Assembly: GCA_030157755.1 (NCBI GenBank)
Contig: JAOAUD010000161.1
Span: forward strand, 1-38,342
From: Candidatus Nanopelagicales bacterium
GTDB taxonomy: Bacteria; Actinomycetota; Actinomycetes; S36-B12; UBA10799
DNA: 38,342 bases
Reading direction: 5' to 3'
Shown here: positions 23,949 through 30,530 of the stretch, piece after piece
Layout: every line of letters begins with the position of its first letter
Position numbering within the stretch: position 1 is the stretch's first letter
Position numbers and translations under genes: made by a program
Notes under the pieces: model-generated
The model's input: the letters and a program-made list of their open reading frames with translations, nothing else
The model's database searches: none
What the model was told of the DNA's origin: nothing

Positions 23949-25460
23949 TCAAACACCCCCGACCCGTGGAACCACGACGTAGTCCGCGAGTCGCAGTTCA
24001 CGCGTGCGCCGACGAAACTCAGAAGTACGACCTGGCCACAGCGCTGTGACGCGGCCTTCGGCGTCCAGATACCAACTAGAACAACCGCCTGCCGCCCACA
24101 CGGATTGAGCCAGCCGTTGTTCCATCTCAGCGGTGAAATTTGCGAGTGCCTGCGCTCGGACATCAAGGGCACGATCCGGGTGATCAACAAGATGGCGGGC
24201 AATCGACGCCGCATACGCCGCTTGGGCTTCGATCATCACGACCATCGAGTTGTTCGCTAGCCCGGTATTGGGGCCAGTCATGAGAACGAGGTTCGGAAAC
24301 CCTGGAATGGTCGAGCCGAGGTATGCCGTCGGAGTTGTCGCTGCCATGGCTTGCGCCATCGACCTGTCGTCGGAACCGAAGATGTCAAACAGAATTGATC
24401 GCCGTTGAACTGCGAAACCTGTTGCCATCACCACCGCGTCGAACCGGTGTTCTCGCCGATTACCGTCCGCCGGCCCGACAGCAATGCCGTCTTCTGTGAA
24501 CCGATCGATGGGATCCACCACAAGATCGACGTTGTTCCGTTGGAGCGCTGGGTACCAGTCGTCCGACATGATGATGCGTTTACATCCGGCTCGGAATTTC
24601 GGCGTCACAAGCCGACGCAATTTGGCATCGTGCACCTGAGCACGAATGTGGTGGCGCCCCGTTCGTTCGACCACGCTCAACAAGCGACCGTTCTTCGTGA
24701 ACGTATCCGTGAGCATTTCGCGCCGAACGTACTCGGCCGTGCGCGTTACTGACATCGTGCCGGGGATCCGCGAATAGGTCGTGCGTAACCACTGCGGAAT
24801 CGCGCGATCTCCCCTGGGAACGACCCACGGGGCCGTGCGTTGAAAGACAGTCACGTGAGCCGCAGCATCAACGATCTCGGGGACAAGCTGAACTGCTGAT
24901 GCTCCGGTCCCAATGACACCGATGCGCTTGCCCGTTGGGTCGAAGTCCGATGGCCATTGCGCCGAGTGGAAGGTTTCACCCTCGAACGATTCGATGCCAC
25001 TGATGCGCGGTATCACCGGTTCGTTAAGCGCACCGGAGCCGACGACCAACATTCGCGCCGTGACCGTGGCGCCATCGCCCAACATCAGCAACCAATGCTG
25101 CGACGACTCGTCCCAGCGCGCGGTCTTCACGTCTGCCCGCATCCGAAGGTGTGCCGTGAGCCCAAGATCGGTGATGCAACCAGCGAGGTACTGCTGGATC
25201 TCAGGTTGCGCCGCGAACCGATCTGACCAGTCTGGCTTCGGCTTGTATGAGAACGAGTACAACGCCGACGGAACGTCACATCGGCAGCCTGGGTACCTGT
25301 TGTCGCGCCACACCCCACCGACTTCGGCTGCCCGTTCAAGGATCACGAAATCATCGATGCCCTGCTGTTTCAGGGCTGCCGCTGCACCTATCCCGGAGAA
25401 TCCGGCGCCGATGATTGCCACTTCAACTGACGCCGAGGAATGAAGCATCGGCGAGGTCAC
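23949..25460 (-). CDS. Flavin monooxygenase, Baeyer-Villiger type
   Basis: This 503-residue FAD/NADPH monooxygenase has an FAD-binding GAGFSG at 18-23, a second nucleotide-binding GTGASA at 184-189, and between them the Baeyer-Villiger fingerprint FxGxxxHxxxWP (FEGETFHSAQWP, 159-170). The ATGF block (VVMATGFAVQ) is also present. It should convert a ketone to an ester or lactone, or oxygenate a heteroatom; the substrate is unknown. The GTG start at 25460 follows GATAAT by 7 nt on the minus strand, suggesting a leaderless transcript; an ATG at 25448 is an alternative. No partner alcohol dehydrogenase or esterase lies beside it. Confidence 0.88.
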   Translation of the reverse strand: MTSPMLHSSASVEVAIIGAGFSGIGAAAALKQQGIDDFVILERAAEVGGVWRDNRYPGCRCDVPSALYSFSYKPKPDWSDRFAAQPEIQQYLAGCITDLGLTAHLRMRADVKTARWDESSQHWLLMLGDGATVTARMLVVGSGALNEPVIPRISGIESFEGETFHSAQWPSDFDPTGKRIGVIGTGASAVQLVPEIVDAAAHVTVFQRTAPWVVPRGDRAIPQWLRTTYSRIPGTMSVTRTAEYVRREMLTDTFTKNGRLLSVVERTGRHHIRAQVHDAKLRRLVTPKFRAGCKRIIMSDDWYPALQRNNVDLVVDPIDRFTEDGIAVGPADGNRREHRFDAVVMATGFAVQRRSILFDIFGSDDRSMAQAMAATTPTAYLGSTIPGFPNLVLMTGPNTGLANNSMVVMIEAQAAYAASIARHLVDHPDRALDVRAQALANFTAEMEQRLAQSVWAAGGCSSWYLDAEGRVTALWPGRTSEFRRRTRELRLADYVVVPRVGGV

Positions 25461-25467
25461 GCGATCA

Positions 25468-25473
25468 ATTATC
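25468..25473 (-). promoter_or_regulatory. Putative -10 for leaderless monooxygenase gene
   Basis: On the minus strand GATAAT lies 7 nt before the GTG at 25460. Confidence 0.5.
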
Positions 25474-25624
25474 AGTTGCCGGCATCCATCCGGGTGAAGC
25501 CGACCCGGCTCGCTGATGCGTTTGGGTGTATTGGCGCGATTTGGCGTAGTCGCCCTCAGTCCAGCGAGTCGACGAGACGATGCCTAGTCATCAGTCTGAC
25601 CAACTGATCGAACGGAGTCGAACA

Positions 25625-26095
25625 ATGAAACGAACAACTCGCATCGTGGGGGCAGCAACTGTTGCGCTTGGCCTCACGCTGACATCAGTGGGAACGGCGG
25701 CCGTCAGCACAGCTGCGCCTCGCCCCGCCACCGCGCATCGGGCTCTCACGCCCACACAAGAGCAATGTCTTACTGACGCGCTTACTGGCCTGCTCGCCGC
25801 GAGAGCGGATGCCCGGGCAGTTCGCAGAGCCGCGCGAGCAGATGCCCGGGCCGCGTACCGCAGTTCGCTGGCACAAGCAGTTGATGTGCGCGATGCAGCA
25901 CTAGCCGCTGCGACGAATCGTGGAGAGCGAGTCGCTGCGCTTCGGGCTTACGAAACGACTGCGGACAGTCTGCGCCGCACCTTGCGTCAGGCTCGACGGG
26001 CCGCCGATCAGGCACTGAATGCGGCATATCGGGAAGCACGTGCGGCGTACCGACAGGACCGCAAAGTGTGCCTGGATCCACCGCCAACCAGCTGA
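25625..26095 (+). CDS. Secreted Ala/Arg-rich helical protein
   Basis: This is a 156-residue protein with a signal peptide (about 1-30, ending VSTAAP). The helix after it is dominated by Ala and Arg (ARADARAVRRAARADARAAY), with cysteines only near its two ends (EQCL and KVCL), which could close a disulfide. AATNRGERVAALRAY matches the protein encoded at 21212-21643. No known domain. GGAG 7 nt before the ATG at 25625 supports the start. It ends 3 bp from the convergent M23 peptidase gene. Confidence 0.7.
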   Translation: MKRTTRIVGAATVALGLTLTSVGTAAVSTAAPRPATAHRALTPTQEQCLTDALTGLLAARADARAVRRAARADARAAYRSSLAQAVDVRDAALAAATNRGERVAALRAYETTADSLRRTLRQARRAADQALNAAYREARAAYRQDRKVCLDPPPTS

Positions 26096-26098
26096 GCG

Positions 26099-26896
26099 CT
26101 AGTTGCCCTCAGGTCCACAGCCCTTAAAGCAACGTTGCGGTTCTCCACGCCATTGCGTGAAGAACGGTGGAAGTTCGCCGTATTCGCCGGACTTCCATTT
26201 CAGTCCTGACCACTCCAGGTGCAGGTGCTGTTCGGACGCCCGGCACTTGTTGAACTCACCGGACGTACCAGAACATCCGACAGCTCCGATCTGGGTGCCA
26301 GCGGCAACCGGACCGGGCTTGACGGTGATCTCCTTCAGGTGCGCGTAGATCGCTTTTGTTCCGTCACGGAACTTGATGACGACGTAGTTGCCGTAGCTAC
26401 TCGGTGCGTAGGGCGGAATCTTCACAACGCCGTCAGCCATGGCGTACACGGGTTCGCCGATGGGCGCGAACAGGTCCATGCACTTGCCCACGTACGTGCA
26501 CGAATGCAGACCGATGCCGCCGAGGTAGTAGGCATGGCCGCCATCGCGGAAGCGCGTAATCGGAGCGGCGAACGATCCAAGGGTCGGGTGAGTGCCGATG
26601 ATCGGGGATGCCGGACTTGCGGCCGCGGGTGCTGCAGCGATACCGGCCGCAGAATCCGCGCCGATGCGCGACGCGAGCTCGCCGCCATTGGCTGATTCGA
26701 GGCGAGCGAACGTGCTCAGCCACGATGTCGATGAGGAACTCGCGGCGGCGGGCACCGAGGCAGCGAGGCCTGCTTGCAGCGGCTCACCGTCGGTGAGCGA
26801 ATCGTTGGCAGCCGAACTGTTGACGCCGGCAAGAGTGATGCCGATTGCCAACAGACCGATGACAAGGGCATGCGAACGTAAACTGTGGTGCTTCAT
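26099..26896 (-). CDS. Secreted M23-type peptidase with cysteine-rich catalytic domain
   Basis: This 265-residue exported protein has a signal peptide (about 1-30), an Ala/Ser-rich linker to about 100, and an M23/LytM-like domain at about 107-245. Candidate zinc ligands are His131, Asp141 and His226 (EQHLHLEW); His186 (IYAHL) is also conserved. The block APIGEPVYAMADGVV is typical of the family. Unusual points are the 9-residue gap between His131 and Asp141 (usual HxxxD has 3), filled by a segment with two cysteines, and further cysteines at 208, 218, 256 and 260. It may cut cell-wall peptides or be a catalytically altered relative. I use the ATG at 26896 (GAGAG upstream). Confidence 0.8.
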   Translation of the reverse strand: MKHHSLRSHALVIGLLAIGITLAGVNSSAANDSLTDGEPLQAGLAASVPAAASSSSTSWLSTFARLESANGGELASRIGADSAAGIAAAPAAASPASPIIGTHPTLGSFAAPITRFRDGGHAYYLGGIGLHSCTYVGKCMDLFAPIGEPVYAMADGVVKIPPYAPSSYGNYVVIKFRDGTKAIYAHLKEITVKPGPVAAGTQIGAVGCSGTSGEFNKCRASEQHLHLEWSGLKWKSGEYGELPPFFTQWRGEPQRCFKGCGPEGN

Positions 26897-26988
26897 GTGG
26901 ATTGCTCTCAATAGCGCTTGAATCGCGCGTCGGGGCTCTTGATCTTCTTTATCGAGGCTAAGCGTGAAATCGCGATTCCTGGCTCGGG

Positions 26989-27015
26989 GTTAGCGTTATG
27001 TGACCCAGCTAACGC
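26989..27015. other. Overlapping alternative inverted repeats upstream of the peptidase
   Basis: GTTAGC (26989-26994) pairs with GCTAAC (27008-27013), while GCGTTA (26993-26998) pairs with TAACGC (27010-27015). The two pairings overlap and exclude each other. The site is about 95-120 bp upstream of the peptidase start. The rest of 26897-27133 shows no gene. Confidence 0.4.
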
Positions 27016-27133
27016 AGGAGATTTGCCCAGATAACCGGACATTTGCGCACACATCGACGTCACGCACCACCCGTTCGGCGGCGCCCGAAATCCGGGATCG
27101 CTCGTACGAACGTATGAGAAAGCTTCGCCAGCT

Positions 27134-28816
27134 TCAGCTGCTGGTGGCTCCGACGAGAGCGTCTCGTGCTGCCCGCGAAGCAGTCTGGGCAGCTGGAGTG
27201 TTCCTCCAAGTGGTCCAGCCACCGTCTAGGTTCTTGGCCTTGACCCCGTGTGCGTTCAGCAGTTGTGTGGCCACGTGTGCTCGCTGGCCGACGGCGCAGT
27301 ACACGAGGTAGTCGTAGCCCCGGAGGTCCTCGATTTCAGCGCGAATCTCATCGAGCGGGGCATTAAGTGCACCGGGGATCGAGCCTTCGACGAACTCCTC
27401 TTGAGTTCGCACGTCCAAGAGCTTCCAGCCATCCTTCTGAAGCTGCTCGATCTCAGACCAGTCGGCGGAGTCCGAGAGCCCCGACAACCTGTTCTCGGCG
27501 ATGTAGCCGAGCTGATTGATTGGGTCCTTGGCAGAACCAAAAGGTGGAGCGTAGGCGAGTTCAAGGTCAATAAGATCTGTCGCCGTCAGGCCCGCTCGCA
27601 TCGCCGTCGCGATAACGTCAATCCGCTTGTCGACACCCTCGGCTCCCACGGCTTGTGCGCCAAGAATTGCTCCATCGGCTGGATCCACCAACAACTTGAT
27701 GGCAAAGGTCTGGGCGCCTGGGTAGTAGGCAGCGTGATCATTCGGGTGAGTGTGGATTGCCAGGAAGTCGCGGCCCGCAGCAAGAAGTCGTTTTTCGTTC
27801 CACCCAGTCGCCGCGGCGCTCTTGCCGAAGACCTTGACGATTGCTGTTCCTTGCGATGCGAGCACTTTTCGCGGTATCCCGGCAATGCTGTCAGCGGCTC
27901 GGCGCCCCTGCCGATTCGCGATGTTTGCAAGTGGGGTCAGCGTCGCATTTCCATCAAGCATGTCGATCTTTTCGACTGCGTCTCCGACAGCCCAAATCGC
28001 TGGGTCTTCTGTTCGTTGTTCGTCGTCGACTGCGATTCCCCCGGTTGGCCCAAGCCTCAGTCCCGCATCAGCAGCAAGGCGTCCGTCTGGGCGAACTCCA
28101 ATGGCGAAGACAACAAGATCGGCAGCGATCACTCGACCGTCGTCCAGCGTCGCGGTACCGACTTCAATCTCCGCCACCGAGTGCCCCAGTTCGACTGCCA
28201 CCCCGTGGCGGCGCAATTCGCGTTCCAACGGCTTGGCCATCTCTGGATCTAGCGGTGCGAGGAGTTGGTCCCCGAGCTCCACAAGGGTCACGTCCAGTCC
28301 CGCCTCCTTGAGGTTCTCTGCCGCTTCAAGGCCGATGAACCCCCCACCAACAACCACGACACTTTGCGCCTTGCGCACTTCGCTGACCATTCGGTCGAGA
28401 TCTTCGATGTCCCGAAGAACCAACCCTCGTTCGGCGCCGGGGATCGGCGGAACGATCGGGGCGGCCCCAGGGGAAAGGACTAGCGCGTCGTAGTGGAGTT
28501 CATAGTCGACCCCGGTAGCCAGATCCCTGACCACGAGAGTCCGTTCGTTCCGGTTGATTGCAGTCACCTCGTTGCGAACCCTGACGTCGAGGCGGAACCT
28601 CTCACGCAAGCTCTCGGGAGTCTGCAACAGCAAATCACCGCGATCGGCGATCGTTGCCGACAGGTGGTACGGCAACCCGCAGTTGGCGAAGGAGACGTAC
28701 CCGCTGCGCTCCAACACGATGATTTCCATCGACTCGCTGAGCCGACGTAGGCGGGCCGCTGCGGAGGCCCCACCAGCAACGCCACCAACGATCACAACGG
28801 TTTTGGTATCGGTCAC
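27134..28816 (-). CDS. CoA-disulfide reductase-rhodanese fusion (CoADR-Rhd)
   Basis: This 560-residue protein joins a flavin disulfide reductase to a rhodanese domain. The reductase has FAD-binding GGVAGGASAA at 11-20, the single active cysteine Cys46 in SFANCGLPYH (the CoADR/NADH-oxidase type), NAD-binding VVVGGGFIGLEAAENL, and GDAVE near the FAD ribose site. The rhodanese part (about 450-540) has WKLLDVRTQEEFVEGSIPGA and the catalytic Cys507 in YCAVGQRAH. Such fusions reduce CoA-persulfide or polysulfide with NAD(P)H and act in sulfur stress and persulfide removal. AGGAG 8 nt before the GTG supports the start. It follows the DUF2892 gene by 54 bp, so both probably run from the promoter at 29183-29212. 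Confidence 0.92.
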   Translation of the reverse strand: MTDTKTVVIVGGVAGGASAAARLRRLSESMEIIVLERSGYVSFANCGLPYHLSATIADRGDLLLQTPESLRERFRLDVRVRNEVTAINRNERTLVVRDLATGVDYELHYDALVLSPGAAPIVPPIPGAERGLVLRDIEDLDRMVSEVRKAQSVVVVGGGFIGLEAAENLKEAGLDVTLVELGDQLLAPLDPEMAKPLERELRRHGVAVELGHSVAEIEVGTATLDDGRVIAADLVVFAIGVRPDGRLAADAGLRLGPTGGIAVDDEQRTEDPAIWAVGDAVEKIDMLDGNATLTPLANIANRQGRRAADSIAGIPRKVLASQGTAIVKVFGKSAAATGWNEKRLLAAGRDFLAIHTHPNDHAAYYPGAQTFAIKLLVDPADGAILGAQAVGAEGVDKRIDVIATAMRAGLTATDLIDLELAYAPPFGSAKDPINQLGYIAENRLSGLSDSADWSEIEQLQKDGWKLLDVRTQEEFVEGSIPGALNAPLDEIRAEIEDLRGYDYLVYCAVGQRAHVATQLLNAHGVKAKNLDGGWTTWRNTPAAQTASRAARDALVGATSS

Positions 28817-28870
28817 TGCCAGTTCTCCTGATCGCTTTCGATAATTGTCTTGAGTAGCCCGCGCCGTGCC

Positions 28871-29113
28871 TCAGGCGTGAGCGACTGGTTCGGGTGTGGG
28901 CGCTTCGTCACGTTGGACGGGACAGGTGCTGATTCCGAATAGGCGGTAGAGGGGGCAGAAGCCGACAGCAGCAGTCACCAGCATCACCACGGCCACGACG
29001 AAGAGCACGATGCCGACAACGCTCGCCGGTCCCACAAAGATCGCGACAATCACAGCAACGACTGCGATTCCTACGCGAATCAGTCGGTCAATGGAACTTT
29101 CGTTTGTCTTCAT
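28871..29113 (-). CDS. DUF2892 (YgaP-type) membrane protein
   Basis: This is an 80-residue protein with two hydrophobic helices (VGIAVVAVIVAIFVG and VGIVLFVVAVVMLVTAAVG) and the family end motif GFCPLYRLFGISTCP, with two cysteines in it. DUF2892 is the membrane part of the YgaP rhodanese and often sits next to rhodaneses and CsoR/CstR-family regulators, so a role in sulfur transfer or export at the membrane is likely but inferred. GGAGGAG just upstream of the ATG is a very strong ribosome site. It is the first gene of the operon with the CoADR-rhodanese fusion. Confidence 0.87.
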   Translation of the reverse strand: MKTNESSIDRLIRVGIAVVAVIVAIFVGPASVVGIVLFVVAVVMLVTAAVGFCPLYRLFGISTCPVQRDEAPTPEPVAHA

Positions 29114-29179
29114 GACTTCTCCTCCGTCTTGCGCAACGTTCGCGGATGCACACCTTTGGATGTGCGCCCTGTGTACTAT

Positions 29180-29212
29180 TTGACTATACCCCCCGGGGTA
29201 TATTAGTTTCAA
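29180..29212. promoter_or_regulatory. Divergent promoters sharing one CsoR/CstR-type operator
   Basis: The operator TATACCCCCCGGGGTATA (29185-29202) has perfect 8-bp arms around CC. Rightward, -35 TTGACT (29180-29185) and -10 TAGTTT (29204-29209) are 18 bp apart. Leftward, -35 TTGAAA (29207-29212, minus) and -10 TATAGT (29183-29188, minus) are also 18 bp apart. One bound repressor would block both the DUF2892/CoADR operon and the miniprotein gene at 29249. Confidence 0.82.
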
Positions 29213-29248
29213 CGGTAGTAGGACATCGGTTAGTCGTGGAGGTAAGAG

Positions 29249-29413
29249 ATGTGCAGTCCAGCAACGTGTCGTGAGTGTGGAAAGGCCAGCTACACCGGGT
29301 GCGGTTCCCACGTGGAACAGGTTCTTGGTGGTGTACCCGCAGATCAGCGATGCTCCTGTGACTCGTCGAGCAGCCAGAGTCCTCAGAGTTACGCCACCTG
29401 GTTACCCCGCTGA
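29249..29413 (+). CDS. Cys-rich miniprotein A (54 residues)
   Basis: This is a small conserved-looking protein of unknown function. It begins MCSPATCRECGKASYTGCG and continues with SHVEQVLGGVPADQRCSC, followed by a Ser/Gln-rich tail. It has six cysteines (2, 7, 10, 18, 35, 37) and His21, a pattern suited to binding zinc or another metal, or to carrying persulfide. The same pattern at identical positions occurs in miniprotein B (29766-29930); 24 of the first 39 residues are identical. GGAGG at 29238-29242, 6 nt before the ATG, is an excellent ribosome site. The stop abuts that of the convergent regulator gene. Expression should follow the operator at 29185-29202. I recall similar short proteins, annotated only as hypothetical, from other actinobacteria. 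Confidence 0.82.
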   Translation: MCSPATCRECGKASYTGCGSHVEQVLGGVPADQRCSCDSSSSQSPQSYATWLPR

Positions 29414-29707
<294 letters not shown>

Positions 29708-29765
29708 TTACTGCGTGGGATATGCGAAACGGCTTGGTCGTAGTCAAGTCGTACGCAAGCGGGGC

Positions 29766-29930
29766 CTACTTCTTCGAACCCCAGCCGAACATCGTGCGCT
29801 TGGCTGGTTTACCTGAATCGCACTTACATCGCTCGCGTGATGGAACTCCCCGCATCACGTCGTTGACGTGTTGCCCGCAGCCCGCGTAGGTCGTATTTCC
29901 GCAAGTTCTGCAGGTGGCTGGTCGGCACAT
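29766..29930 (-). CDS. Cys-rich miniprotein B (54 residues)
   Basis: This is the paralogue of miniprotein A, the same length, on the other strand. It begins MCRPATCRTCGNTTYAGCG, continues QHVNDVMRGVPSRERCKC, and has a basic tail ending MFGWGSKK. Cysteines 2, 7, 10, 18, 35 and 37 and His21 are all kept, while the tails differ (acidic/Ser-rich in A, Lys-rich in B). This selective conservation over an uninterrupted frame shows it is a real protein. GGGAG 8 nt before the ATG is a fair ribosome site. It lies directly downstream of the second CsoR/CstR-type operator and upstream of the regulator gene, so it is likely the first gene of the regulator's operon. Function unknown; metal or persulfide binding is a guess from the cysteines. 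Confidence 0.8.
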   Translation of the reverse strand: MCRPATCRTCGNTTYAGCGQHVNDVMRGVPSRERCKCDSGKPAKRTMFGWGSKK

Positions 29931-29970
29931 GATGTGTTCTCCCGTGGGCTCGTGTGGTTTTGGTTTCCTT

Positions 29971-30000
29971 AGCCTACCTGATACCCCCCGGGGTATCCAA
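29971..30000 (-). promoter_or_regulatory. CstR-type operator and promoter of miniprotein B / regulator operon
   Basis: GATACCCC-CC-GGGGTATC (29980-29997) has perfect 8-bp arms and the same core as the operator at 29185-29202. On the minus strand, -35 TTGGAT (29995-30000) and -10 TAGGCT (29971-29976) are 18 bp apart, with the operator between them. This predicts autoregulation of the regulator gene. Confidence 0.8.
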
Positions 30001-30029
30001 ATATCAGCAGGCTTCTGCCCGGTGGAAAT

Positions 30030-30530
30030 CTAGTGCGCAGCCTTGAGGAGCAAGATCACCACGCCAAGTGCCATGCCTGCTACCCCACTCACGATTGCCC
30101 CACGCACTCCAAGTCCGCCGCGGTACCCGGCCAAGAACCCATAGATGGCGAGTAGCGCAATCGACGCGCTGAGCGCGATTGTTGCGGCGGCTTGAAGTTC
30201 CGCGCCGAAGAGTTCGGCTACAAGCAGGATGCTCAACGGCACCAAAGAAACGACCGCTAGCGGCGCGCTGTGAATCAACCCAGCACGAAGCGCCGAACGC
30301 AGGGGCACCTGTTGCGCTACCGCATGGCCAATGGTCGATGCATGGACGTGGGCAAGCCAATACACAATGACGGTACCGATGATCGAAATGCACAACTGGG
30401 CCGTCGAAGTGGACAAGCCTGCCGCAGCCGCAATGACTGCCGCGCAGACCACGGTCCCGGTGATGATTCCCTCAGCACCGCGATAGAGCCTGAAGCGGTC
30501 TGGACTCGCTCCAGCTGGCTTCGTGCTCAT
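30030..30530 (-). CDS. Polytopic membrane protein, function unknown
   Basis: This 166-residue protein has about five hydrophobic helices: GTVVCAAVIAAAAGL, LCISIIGTVIVYWLAHVHA, APLAVVSLVPLSILLVAELFG, ALSASIALLAIYGFLAGY and GVAGMALGVVILLL. The AHVHASTIGHAVAQQ segment carries three histidines within the membrane region or at its edge. No family can be named with confidence. Its ATG overlaps the sulfatase stop (ATGA), so it is translated with the sulfatase and may help its export or act with it. It ends 33 bp from the operator at 29980-29997. Confidence 0.75.
   Translation of the reverse strand: MSTKPAGASPDRFRLYRGAEGIITGTVVCAAVIAAAAGLSTSTAQLCISIIGTVIVYWLAHVHASTIGHAVAQQVPLRSALRAGLIHSAPLAVVSLVPLSILLVAELFGAELQAAATIALSASIALLAIYGFLAGYRGGLGVRGAIVSGVAGMALGVVILLLKAAH

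Noticed and set aside
26897-27133. c-di-AMP (ydaO-type) riboswitch upstream of the M23 peptidase
   Set aside because: The gene type fits and a GCTAACCCCG string is present on the minus strand, but the other conserved blocks are missing or in the wrong order.
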